Shown one piece after another: positions 7,610 through 15,048 of a DNA stretch of 24,085 bases. The stretch comes from Cyanobacteria bacterium UBA11153 (GTDB lineage: Bacteria > Cyanobacteriota > Cyanobacteriia > Cyanobacteriales > Coleofasciculaceae): NCBI GenBank assembly GCA_003511885.1, contig DOIX01000019.1, forward strand, positions 1 through 24,085. Direction: 5' to 3'. Below the pieces are notes generated by a model. That model ran no database searches. It was not told the origin of the DNA and saw only the letters and a list, made by a program, of their open reading frames with translations. Positions within the stretch are counted from its first letter, which is position 1. Every line of letters starts with the position of its first letter. Position numbers and translations under genes: made by a program.

Positions 7610-8104
7610 ATGTCTTTACATTCACTTCTAGCTCCCAAGTGGCAATACCGATGGATTAATTGGTGTTTAATGGCCTTACTATCCTTCAGTATCTCGCTCT
7701 TGAGCATAGTCGCCCCCGCTCGAGCTGATATTCCGGCAATTTCTCAACCTGCCATTGAGGTTAAGGTTAGTTTGGGTAATAGTACCAACGAGTTAAAATT
7801 TGTCCCCAACCAACTAGAGTTTATCGCCGGAAATCGTTACAATTTGGTATTGACTAATCCCAGTCCCCAGAAACATTATTTCACCTCTAAAGATTTTGCC
7901 GATGCCATTTGGACTCAGGCTGTAGAAACTGACAAAATTGAAGTTAAAGGAGCCATCCACGAAGTGGAATTACAACCTGGAGGTGAATTAGAATGGATAT
8001 TCATCCCCATAAAGCCAGGAAAATATGAACTTCATTGCGCGATTGTAGGTCATACTGAAGCTGGCATGACTGGGGAAATTTCCATTGTCACTCAGCAGTT
8101 ATAG
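7610..8104 (+). CDS. Exported cupredoxin (type 1 copper protein)
   Basis: A 164-residue blue-copper electron carrier candidate. A basic N-terminus and hydrophobic segment (about 18-36) end in an APARA-D cleavage site near residue 39, which would release the mature protein of about 125 residues into the periplasm or thylakoid lumen. The mature part has the copper ligands of a cupredoxin: His89 in the PQKHYF turn, and Cys143, His148 and Met153 in the C-terminal loop. The C-x4-H-x4-M spacing differs from plastocyanin (C-x2-H-x4-M) and is like that of auracyanin or rusticyanin. So it is not petE but a separate cupredoxin; it could donate to a terminal oxidase or bind copper. AGAGGAG at 7591-7597 is the ribosome site. 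A MITE ends about 80 bp upstream. Confidence 0.88.
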   Translation: MSLHSLLAPKWQYRWINWCLMALLSFSISLLSIVAPARADIPAISQPAIEVKVSLGNSTNELKFVPNQLEFIAGNRYNLVLTNPSPQKHYFTSKDFADAIWTQAVETDKIEVKGAIHEVELQPGGELEWIFIPIKPGKYELHCAIVGHTEAGMTGEISIVTQQL

Positions 8105-8154
8105 CGCAACGAAGAACTTATATTAACAAGGCTAAAACCCAACCAAGATATTGT

Positions 8155-8802
8155 TTAAGGCGAAGCTGATGAGTCGGGATGCGATCGCAAAATTGCCACC
8201 AAAATCTTCAACAAAGTTTCCAAATCCTCTGGCACCCGGTAGAGACTACGATCCTCAGACAATTGTCTGGCTTTGCGATCGAAAGTTCCCAATCGCCAAA
8301 TATCGCCTGTAGTAACAGCACCATATAAAATTTGCTCATCTACTGGTGATGATTTCACCCATTGATCCAAGGCAATTAACTCAACAGCAAGTTGGGTAAA
8401 TCCTTTAGCGAGATCCGCCTGTTTAGCTTCCACTACCAGCAAACTATTGGGACTAGTAATATAGTAATCTAAATTTCCCCGCAACCAATCATTTACATTA
8501 ACAGAATATTCAATCTTGAGAGAAGCATCTGTCGCCGCACAAACTTCCATGAGTGTGGGTGCAATCAAAATTTCCCGTCGAGAAATCTCAGAAATCGGAT
8601 TAACAAAAGTTAAATTCCGTTCCAAATAATGTTTCAAAAATCCATACTCTGCGGAAACTTCTGCCACCTGTGGTAAATTTAAGCGCGATCGCACAAGAGT
8701 ACAACCTAATTCTGCCAAAATATCCTCCGGTGCGTAGGGCATCTCGAAGTATTGACTAAAAGTATAGCGTTCTCCTTGCTTGAGGATGGTCGGCTTAGGC
8801 AT
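8155..8802 (-). CDS. Hypothetical protein with PD-(D/E)XK-like core
   Basis: A conserved-looking soluble protein of about 215 residues with no assigned function. Its middle region, read with the GTG numbering, has GNLDYYI (D115) followed by a hydrophobic strand ending in VVEAKQ (E128-x-K130) and then a helix with TQLAVELIAL. This D...ExK arrangement, on adjacent strands with a following Gln helix, is the pattern of PD-(D/E)XK nuclease folds, including those in restriction-enzyme R subunits. No helicase or methylase adjoins it. The ATG at 8802 is preferred because GGTGA lies 5 nt before it; a GTG at 8811 would add three residues. The gene converges with the cupredoxin gene. Confidence 0.7.
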   Translation of the reverse strand: MPKPTILKQGERYTFSQYFEMPYAPEDILAELGCTLVRSRLNLPQVAEVSAEYGFLKHYLERNLTFVNPISEISRREILIAPTLMEVCAATDASLKIEYSVNVNDWLRGNLDYYITSPNSLLVVEAKQADLAKGFTQLAVELIALDQWVKSSPVDEQILYGAVTTGDIWRLGTFDRKARQLSEDRSLYRVPEDLETLLKILVAILRSHPDSSASP

Positions 8803-8917
8803 AATATTCACCAGGCTGATGTCCCTACCTCCAGCCTAACCTATTTTAGGACTTATGGTCATAAACTCAGTGTGGAATTTTGGTAACTATCACGAACAAA
8901 GTCAAGAAAAAACACCG

Positions 8918-8947
8918 AACTCCTCCCCTCAGAACTCTTCCCCTCAG
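8918..8947. repeat. 15-bp tandem duplication
   Basis: AACTCCTCCCCTCAG at 8918-8932 is followed directly by AACTCTTCCCCTCAG at 8933-8947, with one mismatch. It lies in the 263-bp spacer between the divergent PD-(D/E)XK-like and DUF4346 genes. The rest of the spacer shows no gene; a frame running 8855-9100 has no family resemblance. Confidence 0.8.
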
Positions 8948-9065
8948 GTGTATACTAGCAAGTTACAAACCGCGATACCTGACGGGGAGTGTCAATTTCT
9001 ACTAAGATTAAGTTTGTTCGATCAAAGAAACACCATCTCAGTAAAGCAGAATCGCTCAAGACAAG

Positions 9066-9449
9066 ATGACTCAAACAGCCGAATCACTCAGCATTATTGA
9101 TAACGAACTATCGAAACGTCATATAGATCTCGATCCAGCAGGATATTTCATTATCTATCTAGATCGAGAAGCAGGGCTAATTTGTGCCAAACATTTTACC
9201 AATGTAATTGACGATCGCGGTTTAGCAGTAGATCCCGATACAGGCAAAGTCATCCCTGCCAAAGCCAAAGTCGAAAGGAATCATAGCACCATCTTTACAG
9301 GCAGAACCGCCAAAGAACTTTGTGTTAAGCTTTTTGAGGAAACTCAACCCTGTCCAGTGACAATGCTAGATCATGCTGCTTATTTAGGACGAGAGTTTGT
9401 CCGGGCTGAGTTAGCTTTAATTTCCGGAGCAGATTACATCCAAGACTAG
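9066..9449 (+). CDS. DUF4346 domain-containing protein
   Basis: A 127-residue soluble protein that consists of one DUF4346 domain. The hallmarks are HIDLDPAGYFIIYLD near the N-terminus, FTGRTAKELCVKLFEE in the middle, and LDHAAYLGREFVRAELAL near the C-terminus. The family is widespread in cyanobacteria and also occurs fused to other domains, including thymidylate-synthase-related proteins. No reaction is established for the stand-alone form. The ATG at 9066 fits the family length. The gene has its own promoter region shared with the divergent gene at 8802, and converges with the Psb32-like gene. Confidence 0.85.
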   Translation: MTQTAESLSIIDNELSKRHIDLDPAGYFIIYLDREAGLICAKHFTNVIDDRGLAVDPDTGKVIPAKAKVERNHSTIFTGRTAKELCVKLFEETQPCPVTMLDHAAYLGREFVRAELALISGADYIQD

Positions 9450-9504
9450 TTTTCCATCTTCAGCCAGAAAAGGAAAGAGGGAACTCTTAGCACTCAAATC
9501 CCCT

Positions 9505-9539
9505 CTCACTTCTCACCTCTAAGCTCTAACCCCTAACCT
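9505..9539. repeat. Heptamer repeat spanning a stop codon
   Basis: Five consecutive 7-mers, CTCACTT, CTCACCT, CTAAGCT, CTAACCC and CTAACCT, cover 9505-9539. The minus-strand TAG stop (9533-9535) and the last two Gly codons of the Psb32-like gene lie inside the array. Confidence 0.75.
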
Positions 9540-10285
9540 CCCGAATAACTCTGATAAAACCAATAAGTCGCCATCGGGACAATTGTAGCCACAACTAACA
9601 GAACAACCACCCAGATGGTAGAATTTTTGGTATCAGTTTCTTCAGCACTAGTAAAAGTACTAGCCACCTGAACATTTTCTTCGATAACAGGAGGGCCGGG
9701 ATCCGGTTCCCCAGAAAGGACAGCAGCTAAACGGACGCTACCATCTAACAATGCCTGATTGTACTTGTTATCTTCTCGGATTGGAGCCATTACGGTTTCA
9801 GAGGCTACGCTCTGGGCAATTTCGTCAGACATAATTGACTTGACGGTTTCCCCTGTCACAATACCAGTGGTATTGGTGAGAGTATCAATAACCAGTAGAG
9901 TTTGATTCCCTTGGGCTTCTGGTGTGGGATACCATGTTTGAAACAGGGCTTTAGCAAAGCTATCCGCCGTCTCGCCGTAGTCTAAGCGACGAATCGTCAC
10001 CATTCTTACCTCGTTACCAGTATTTTTGGCTAACTCCTCCAGAGTATTACTCAAAGTCCCTTCATTGAGGCGGCTGATGACTTCCGACTTGTCAATCACC
10101 CAAGTGGGTTCCCCCGCACTGACGATGGGCATTTCATAAACGCTAGTAGCGTAGGCGGGTGCAGCCATCAACCCGCTGAGGAGCGGGATGAGGAATAGCA
10201 AAAGCAAAATGCAGCGGCAAGCAACCCGCATTAAGCGTGCTAGAGACTTGTATCTTTTGTATGGTTGAGTAAAAATTGCTTTCAT
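9533..10285 (-). CDS. TPM-domain protein, Psb32-like
   Basis: A 250-residue protein of the TPM (TLP18.3/Psb32/MOLO-1) family, which in cyanobacteria and chloroplasts is linked to photosystem II protection and repair. A basic N-terminus and hydrophobic segment (about 24-42) end in AAPAYATS, a probable signal peptide. The TPM domain follows (about 52-190), starting with VYEMPIV and containing VIDKSEVISRLNEG, the VRMVTIRRLDYGETADSFA block and LLVIDTLTNTTGIVTGE. A proline-rich linker leads to a C-terminal transmembrane helix (about 223-243), so the domain should face the lumen or periplasm. Length and layout match cyanobacterial Psb32. Its promoter lies in the 661-bp region shared with psaF. The C-terminus runs into a heptamer repeat. 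Confidence 0.82.
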   Translation of the reverse strand: MKAIFTQPYKRYKSLARLMRVACRCILLLLFLIPLLSGLMAAPAYATSVYEMPIVSAGEPTWVIDKSEVISRLNEGTLSNTLEELAKNTGNEVRMVTIRRLDYGETADSFAKALFQTWYPTPEAQGNQTLLVIDTLTNTTGIVTGETVKSIMSDEIAQSVASETVMAPIREDNKYNQALLDGSVRLAAVLSGEPDPGPPVIEENVQVASTFTSAEETDTKNSTIWVVVLLVVATIVPMATYWFYQSYSGG

Positions 10286-10605
10286 TTATGGCCTCTCAAG
10301 ATTGCCTTTTTTCCAAAATACTACACAAACCGATCCCAAGCCTAGATTTTCCCAAATTAATGAGTCTCTCTGGTTTGTTAAATCTATGGTTACTCCTCTA
10401 ACTATGTGAATCGATTAACTTGCTCAAAGTTTGCTGAAAATGGCTGAATCCAAACCATGGGATCTGTATGATTACTGTTAAGAAAAATTTATTACTCAAG
10501 ATAGGGGATAGCCTCCAATTGCTAGAGGGAAGCAGTCAATAGCTGATGGCAGCACCTACTTGAGGAGAGGAGGAGAGATAGAACAGCTTCTAGCCCCCTT
10601 TTCTT
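10286..10605. other. Gene-free region between psb32-like and psaF
   Basis: No gene was recognised in the left half of the divergent psb32-like/psaF intergenic region. It holds A/T-rich DNA and a purine-rich stretch near 10560-10585. The promoter of the minus-strand Psb32-like gene must lie here, but no clear elements could be assigned. Confidence 0.5.
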
Positions 10606-10623
10606 GTTACACTTCTTCACAAA
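10606..10623 (+). promoter_or_regulatory. HLR1-like site upstream of psaF
   Basis: GTTACACT, TC, TTCACAAA fits the HLR1 element (two direct copies of (G/T)TTACA(T/A)(T/A) separated by 2 bp) with one mismatch in each half. HLR1 is the binding site of RpaB, the response regulator that controls photosystem I genes with light intensity in cyanobacteria. The match and the position are seen; binding is inferred. Confidence 0.5.
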
Positions 10624-10635
10624 ATCTTTAATGAA

Positions 10636-10653
10636 GATACATTTCGTTACATA
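10636..10653 (+). promoter_or_regulatory. Second HLR1-like site upstream of psaF
   Basis: GATACATT, TC, GTTACATA fits the two-half HLR1 consensus at 15 of 16 defined positions, and is the better of the two sites. It lies 12 bp after the first. A further single half-site, GTTACATT, is at 10698-10705, and TAAAAT at 10725-10730 could be a -10 box, which would place transcription start near 10737 and give psaF a leader of about 210 nt. Confidence 0.55.
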
Positions 10654-10752
10654 AACTTGTTGTTTTGTAACAAAAAATTAATTCTTACTAAGAAGATGTT
10701 ACATTTTTTAGCGCCCAAACCAAGTAAAATAAGTTCCTGTAACCGAACTTAG

Positions 10753-10860
10753 TTGAAATTCCCTGGTTTCAAGCTTACCAGACACTCCCAAAATCGGGAG
10801 CTTAGGAGGTGTCATGGCGATCAAATTACCAATTGGGTTAATTTCCCGATTAACCCAATT
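10753..10860 (+). promoter_or_regulatory. Structured psaF leader with competing hairpins
   Basis: Four hairpins can form. TTGAAA/TTTCAA pair at 10753-10758 and 10767-10772. CTCCC/GGGAG pair at 10785-10789 and 10796-10800. GACAC-TCC (10781-10788) can instead pair with GGAGGTGTC (10805-10813), which would hide the Shine-Dalgarno of the small ORF at 10814; this excludes the second hairpin because both use the same CTCC. A perfect 12-bp hairpin, AATTGGGTTAAT with ATTAACCCAATT (10831-10842 and 10849-10860), lies within the small ORF. The pairings are seen; a switching role is an inference. Confidence 0.45.
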
Positions 10861-10873
10861 CGTGCTACGGTGA
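10814..10873 (+). CDS. Possible 19-residue leader peptide upstream of psaF
   Basis: An ATG at 10814 is preceded by AGGAGG (10804-10809) at a good distance and opens a 19-codon frame, MAIKLPIGLISRLTQFVLR, that stops at TGA 10871-10873, 73 bp before psaF. The ribosome site is stronger than that of psaF itself (AAGGAA). The peptide is basic and hydrophobic and has no recognised relatives. A perfect hairpin covers its middle codons. It could be a translated control element for psaF, a small membrane peptide, or a chance frame. Codon statistics cannot decide at this length. Confidence 0.4.
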   Translation: MAIKLPIGLISRLTQFVLR

Positions 10874-10946
10874 TTACCACCGAAAAATTCCCATGTTCTG
10901 CTATTAAGCGATTAAATCGACGATTTTGTAACAAAGGAACAAGTCT

Positions 10947-11441
10947 ATGCGAAGATTGTTGGCTCTGGTTTTTGCCGTTACGATATGGTTTAGCTTCGTC
11001 AGTCCTGCGACTGCGGATCTAGACAATCTGACTCCTTGCAGCGAATCGGCTGCTTTTCAGGAACGGGCTGCTGCTGCTCTCAATACTACTGGCGATCCCA
11101 ATTCCGGGGCAAACCGATTTGCTCGTTATTCAGAAGCTTTATGCGGACCGGAAGGATTACCCCACTTGATTGTGGATGGACGTTTGAGTCGCGCAGGTGA
11201 CTTTTTGATTCCTAGCGTTCTCTTCTTGTATATCACTGGTTGGATTGGTTGGGTTGGTCGTTCTTATCTCCAAGCCATTAAAAAAGGACCGAATCCAGAA
11301 GAAAAAGAAGTCATCATCGATGTACCTTTGGCATTTGGCAAAATGCTATTCGGCTTTGCATGGCCTCTAGCTGCTGTCCAAGAATACCTATCTGGTAACA
11401 TGTTTGCCAAAGATAACGAGATTACCGTATCACCCCGTTAG
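10947..11441 (+). CDS. psaF: Photosystem I reaction center subunit III (PsaF)
   Basis: PsaF is a photosystem I subunit with a lumenal N-terminal domain and a membrane part; in cyanobacteria it supports PsaJ and antenna binding but is not essential for donor docking. The 164-residue precursor has a short basic start, a hydrophobic segment (4-19) and an ATA-D signal cleavage site near residue 23. The mature protein opens with DLDNLTPC; Cys31 and Cys66 form the usual lumenal disulfide. Membrane segments lie at about 88-105 and 126-148, with the family's [15 protein letters not shown] stretch. The ATG at 10947 has AAGGAA at 10935-10940. It is followed by psaJ, as is standard. The leader contains HLR1-like sites and a small ORF. 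Confidence 0.97.
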   Translation: MRRLLALVFAVTIWFSFVSPATADLDNLTPCSESAAFQERAAAALNTTGDPNSGANRFARYSEALCGPEGLPHLIVDGRLSRAGDFLIPSVLFLYITGWIGWVGRSYLQAIKKGPNPEEKEVIIDVPLAFGKMLFGFAWPLAAVQEYLSGNMFAKDNEITVSPR

Positions 11442-11459
11442 TTTTGATTAGAGATGAAA

Positions 11460-11498
11460 GATATTGGGTTTAACAGCTAATTGGCTGGCTCCAATATC
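11460..11498 (+). promoter_or_regulatory. Intercistronic stem-loop between psaF and psaJ
   Basis: GATATTGG at 11460-11467 pairs perfectly with CCAATATC at 11491-11498, and an inner CAGC/GCTG stem (11474-11477, 11484-11487) can add to it. No T run follows, so it is not a typical terminator. It lies between two cotranscribed genes and may stabilise the psaF end or adjust the ratio of the two messages. Confidence 0.55.
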
Positions 11499-11547
11499 CT
11501 AAGTCTAAAATCGATTAACCTACAAACTGTTTTTAGGAGAAATATCG

Positions 11548-11676
11548 ATGGAAGGTTTCGTCAAGTACCTCACTCTCGCCCCAGTTTTAATCGCAGCTTG
11601 GTTAACTATTACAGCGGGAATTTTGATTGAATTTAATCGGTTTTTTCCAGATCTATTATTCCATCCTATGCCCTAG
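11548..11676 (+). CDS. psaJ: Photosystem I reaction center subunit IX (PsaJ)
   Basis: A 42-residue single-helix membrane subunit of photosystem I that sits next to PsaF and binds chlorophyll. It starts [14 protein letters not shown], continues through one transmembrane helix (about 8-29) with the conserved IEFNRFFPD segment after it, and ends LLFHPMP. Length and sequence are typical. AGGAGA at 11535-11540 lies 7 nt before the ATG. The gene is 106 bp downstream of psaF and should share its transcript, with a terminator about 45 bp after the stop. Confidence 0.97.
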   Translation: MEGFVKYLTLAPVLIAAWLTITAGILIEFNRFFPDLLFHPMP

Positions 11677-11717
11677 GATGAAACCTAATTTAATCTGAAT
11701 TAAAACCTGTTGGTCAG

Positions 11718-11749
11718 AAATACTCTACTATTATGTAGGGTATTTTTTT
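11718..11749 (+). terminator. Rho-independent terminator of psaFJ
   Basis: ATACTCTAC (11720-11728) pairs with GTAGGGTAT (11735-11743) in 9 pairs, one a G-U, around the loop TATTAT, and is followed directly by a run of T to 11749. A-T pairs at the base extend the stem. It is placed as expected for the end of the psaF-psaJ operon. Confidence 0.85.
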
Positions 11750-11761
11750 ATAAGAAAGGCT

Positions 11762-11816
11762 GGCTTTCAACCCTCTGGCTTGAGCCTTGGGATGAAAGCC
11801 GCCTGCGAAGGCTCAA
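11762..11816. repeat. Palindromic element with two exclusive stems
   Basis: GGCTTTCA (11762-11769) pairs with TGAAAGCC (11793-11800), with a CCC/GGG pairing just inside. Alternatively TTGAGCCTT (11780-11788) pairs with AAGGCTCAA (11808-11816), which would disrupt the first stem. The element lies 13 bp after the psaFJ terminator, in the 323-bp gap before the ATPase gene. The remaining gap (11817-11999) is A/T-rich and shows no gene; it should carry the ATPase promoter. Confidence 0.6.
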
Positions 11817-11999
11817 TACAAGGGGAAAAGAGAGAAACCGCCATAAAATTACGGAAAATTGGCATTACTACATATTTTGTAATAAATAATTAAATAAACT
11901 TAACATTATTGGGCAGCTTTATAGATACTGAAGACTAGAGGAAAAACAATGGTAATATGTCAAGATCGATTGGATATTGTGTTCTAGAAAACATTTCCC

Positions 12000-14831
12000 G
12001 TGACTCCATCTAATCACTCCCATTCCTTGCCTGATTCCCCAAGCAGATGGCATACCGAATCAATAGAAAAGTCCCTTTCAGAATTGGACAGTAACGCTCA
12101 AACAGGCTTAACCGGGCAACAAGCCGCAGAGCGATTACAATATTACGGCTTAAATGAACTGGAAGAGACAGGAGGTAGAAGTTCTTGGTCAATACTCCTA
12201 GATCAGTTTACCAACATCATGTTACTGATGCTGATTGGTGTCGCTATCGTATCAGGGTTGTTGGATGTAGCTGCTTTGCATAAAGGTTCTCTATCATCAG
12301 GAGAAGTACCATTCAAAGATACGATCGCAATATTATTGATTGTGATCCTCAACGGTGTCCTCGGCTATCTCCAAGAAAGCCGTGCCGAAAAAGCCCTCGC
12401 TGCCCTGAAAAACCTTGCCAGCCCCAAAGTAAGGGTAATCCGTGGGAGCAAACCGATGGAGATAGAGAGCAAACAGCTCGTGCCAGGAGATATTATGCTC
12501 CTGGAAGCCGGAGTACAAGTTGCCGCCGATGGAAGGTTAATTGAAGAGTCTAACTTGCAGGTGCGGGAATCTGCCCTCACTGGCGAAGCCCATGCCGTCA
12601 GCAAACAAGCAAATTTGCAATTACCAGAAGATACCCTATTAGGCGATCGCATTAACATCGTATATCAGGGAACCGAAGTCGTCCAGGGACGAGGTACAGT
12701 GCTGGTAACGGGCACTGGCATGAAGACAGAATTGGGCAGAATTGCTGAGATGTTACAAGGGGTAGAAAGCGAACCCACGCCTCTACAACGGCGGATGACT
12801 CAACTCGGAAATGTCTTAGTTAGTGGTTCCTTAATACTAGTAGCAATAGTGATTGTCGGTGGCTTAATCCGCAGCGGTGGCAACTTAAGTGTTTTGCAAG
12901 AATTGGTAGAAGTTTCTCTGAGTATGGCGGTGGCGGTTGTGCCAGAAGGTTTACCCGCTGTGATTACCGTTACTTTAGCATTAGGAACTCAGCGAATGGT
13001 TCGTCGCCATGCCCTCATTCGCAAACTTCCGGCAGTGGAAACTTTGGGTAGCGTCACTACCATTTGTTCTGATAAAACTGGTACTCTTACCCAAAATAAG
13101 ATGGTGGTGCAATGGGTAATGACTCCCAGCCAATCTTTCCAAGTTACGGGCGACGGGTATGCCCCTGTTGGTGAATTTCAGATTAATGAAACACCAATTG
13201 CTATGGAAAAGTATCCAGAATTAGAAACTTTACTCCTTGCCTGTGCCCTCTGTAATGATGCAATTTTGCAATATCAGGAGGGAGAATGGAAAATTTTAGG
13301 AGATCCCACAGAAGGAGCGATTGTTGCCCTGGCAGGTAAAGGCGGAATAGATAAGGAAACCCTCAGTCTCAAATTTCCCAGAGTTGGTGAAATTCCTTTT
13401 TCCTCAGATCGTAAACGCATGAGTGTCATTTGTCAGTGGCCTGCTGTGAGTAGTGATTTGGTAAATAAGGAAGAAGGAAACGGCAACTGCCGATATATTA
13501 TGTTTACCAAAGGCTCTCCGGAGTTAGTATTGGAACGTTGCGATTCATGTCAGGTTAGTAACAAGACTGAGAAATTAACCGCCGAGCAAAGGAAAGAGAT
13601 TTTACATAATAATAACCGGATGGCTGGTGCTGGATTGCGGGTATTGGGTTTGGCTTATAAGTCTCTGGATACTTTAGTCGCAACAGAGATAGATGGTAGT
13701 GAAACTCTTGAAGCAGAATTAGTCTGGTTGGGGTTAGTGGGGATGCTGGATGCCCCTCGTCCCGAAGTTTTGGATGCAGTGAGGGAATGTTTAGAGGCTG
13801 GAATTCGCCCTGTGATGATTACAGGAGACCATCAGCTTACTGCTAAAGCGATCGCACATGCTTTGGGTATTGCCAATGAAGGTTCCCATATCCTGACTGG
13901 GCAAGAGTTACAACATTTATCTCAATCAGAGTTAGAACAACAAGTCGAGGAAGTGAGTATTTATGCTCGCGTTGCCCCGGAACATAAATTGCGCATTGTT
14001 CAAGCCCTGCAAAAACGCGGTAAATTTGTGGCGATGACGGGAGATGGTGTGAATGACGCTCCGGCTCTCAAACAAGCAGATATTGGTATTGCCATGGGGA
14101 TTACTGGTACTGATGTGAGTAAGGAGGCTAGCGATATGGTACTCCTTGATGACAACTTTGCAACTATTGTCGCTGCCACGGAAGAAGGAAGAACGGTTTA
14201 TGATAACATTCGCCGCTTTATTCGCTATATTCTGGGTAGTAATATTGGTGAAGTTTTAACGATTGCCGCTGCACCGATTATGGGATTAAGTGATGTCCCT
14301 CTTTCTCCCTTACAAATTCTCTGGATGAACTTAGTTACTGATGGTTTGCCCGCTCTAGCATTGGCTATAGAACCCCCCGAGCCGGATGTGATGAAACGTC
14401 CGCCTTGTAGTCCCCGCGAGAGTATTTTTGCTAGGGGTTTGGGTGCATATATGCTGCGCATTGGGGTTGTCTTTGCCATCTCCACTATTATTTTAATGGG
14501 TATCGCCTATCAATACTTCAATCCCCACTGGCAAACCATGGTATTTACTACTCTCTGTGTAGCACAAATGGGGCACGCGATCGCAGTTCGTTCTAATCTT
14601 CGCTTAACTATTGAAGTTAATCCTTTTTCTAACCCCTATTTGCTTTGGGCTGTAACAGTTACTACTGCTTTGCAGCTCGCATTAATCTACGTGCCATTCC
14701 TCCAAGATTTCTTTGGTACTAAGCCATTAACTTTGATGGAACTTTTCGTTTGTTTGCTTTTTAGTACCTCTTTGTTTGTTTGGGCTGAATTGGAGAAATT
14801 GTTTATTCGTTGGTATAAAAGTAGGGGTTAG
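12000..14831 (+). CDS. Cation-transporting P-type ATPase, Ca2+ (P2A) type
   Basis: A 943-residue ion pump of the SERCA/PacL-like P2A group, predicted to export Ca2+ across the plasma or thylakoid membrane at the cost of ATP. The N-terminal cation ATPase domain (about 15-85) is followed by the actuator loop with TGEA (194-197, where TGES is the usual form), PEGLP in M4 (315-319), the phosphorylated Asp358 in [13 protein letters not shown] (504-508) in the nucleotide domain, TGDH (608-611) and TGDGVNDAP (680-688). Ion-binding residues known from SERCA are kept: E316 in M4, N748 and E751 in SNIGEV (M5), and N777 and D781 in NLVTDGLPA (M6). These support Ca2+ rather than H+ or heavy metals. The start is GTG at 12000, without a clear ribosome site; the next Met is far inside. 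It stands alone in its operon. Confidence 0.93.
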   Translation: MTPSNHSHSLPDSPSRWHTESIEKSLSELDSNAQTGLTGQQAAERLQYYGLNELEETGGRSSWSILLDQFTNIMLLMLIGVAIVSGLLDVAALHKGSLSSGEVPFKDTIAILLIVILNGVLGYLQESRAEKALAALKNLASPKVRVIRGSKPMEIESKQLVPGDIMLLEAGVQVAADGRLIEESNLQVRESALTGEAHAVSKQANLQLPEDTLLGDRINIVYQGTEVVQGRGTVLVTGTGMKTELGRIAEMLQGVESEPTPLQRRMTQLGNVLVSGSLILVAIVIVGGLIRSGGNLSVLQELVEVSLSMAVAVVPEGLPAVITVTLALGTQRMVRRHALIRKLPAVETLGSVTTICSDKTGTLTQNKMVVQWVMTPSQSFQVTGDGYAPVGEFQINETPIAMEKYPELETLLLACALCNDAILQYQEGEWKILGDPTEGAIVALAGKGGIDKETLSLKFPRVGEIPFSSDRKRMSVICQWPAVSSDLVNKEEGNGNCRYIMFTKGSPELVLERCDSCQVSNKTEKLTAEQRKEILHNNNRMAGAGLRVLGLAYKSLDTLVATEIDGSETLEAELVWLGLVGMLDAPRPEVLDAVRECLEAGIRPVMITGDHQLTAKAIAHALGIANEGSHILTGQELQHLSQSELEQQVEEVSIYARVAPEHKLRIVQALQKRGKFVAMTGDGVNDAPALKQADIGIAMGITGTDVSKEASDMVLLDDNFATIVAATEEGRTVYDNIRRFIRYILGSNIGEVLTIAAAPIMGLSDVPLSPLQILWMNLVTDGLPALALAIEPPEPDVMKRPPCSPRESIFARGLGAYMLRIGVVFAISTIILMGIAYQYFNPHWQTMVFTTLCVAQMGHAIAVRSNLRLTIEVNPFSNPYLLWAVTVTTALQLALIYVPFLQDFFGTKPLTLMELFVCLLFSTSLFVWAELEKLFIRWYKSRG

Positions 14832-14891
14832 TGACATCCTCCTACACCAAGTCAGAGATTATGGTGTAGGCTTCTCAAGAATCACTTCTTA
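14832..14891 (-). mobile_element. Second IS200/IS605-type end remnant
   Basis: Directly after the ATPase stop, GTGACATCCT is followed by CCTACACCA (14841-14849) paired with TGGTGTAGG (14862-14870), then CTTCTCAAGA. On the minus strand this has the usual right-end layout of TnpB-type elements (stem ending in AGGATGTCAC). Just inside it, a minus-strand open stretch of 36 codons (14889-14999) ends with KLQRKSNQET and a stop, and could be the tail of a lost ORF, though its family was not recognised. The hairpin could also serve as terminator for the ATPase gene, but there is no T run. Confidence 0.45.
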
Positions 14892-14936
14892 GGTTTCCTG
14901 GTTACTCTTACGCTGTAATTTCTGGTAAGTACCTGG

Positions 14937-15021
14937 CACAAAATTATTTGCACATCCGATTTCTCGAAACACTATATTTTTCAATGGTTTCAGGTCAACT
15001 CAGTGTGCAATTAATTTTGTG
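14937..15021. repeat. 85-bp unit with 18-bp inverted repeats
   Basis: CACAAAATTATTTGCACA (14937-14954) and TGTGCAATTAATTTTGTG (15004-15021) are inverted copies with 17 of 18 bases matching, separated by 49 bp. It lies between the convergent ATPase and NUDIX genes. The structure is that of a small MITE or a large hairpin; no target duplication is evident. Confidence 0.7.
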
Positions 15022-15048
15022 TACCCACTTAATACCCATAACCAAGCA

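Noticed and set aside
8846..8864. TAGGACTTA followed by a TTATG/CATAA palindrome, like one MITE end
   Set aside because: Only 9 bases match the MITE end and no partner end follows, so chance is as likely.
8855..9100. 81-codon plus-strand frame before the DUF4346 gene
   Set aside because: It includes the 15-bp tandem duplication, overlaps the real gene and has no family resemblance.
10753..11022. 89-codon plus-strand frame over the psaF leader
   Set aside because: Overlaps the start of psaF in another frame, begins without a ribosome site and has no protein-like pattern.
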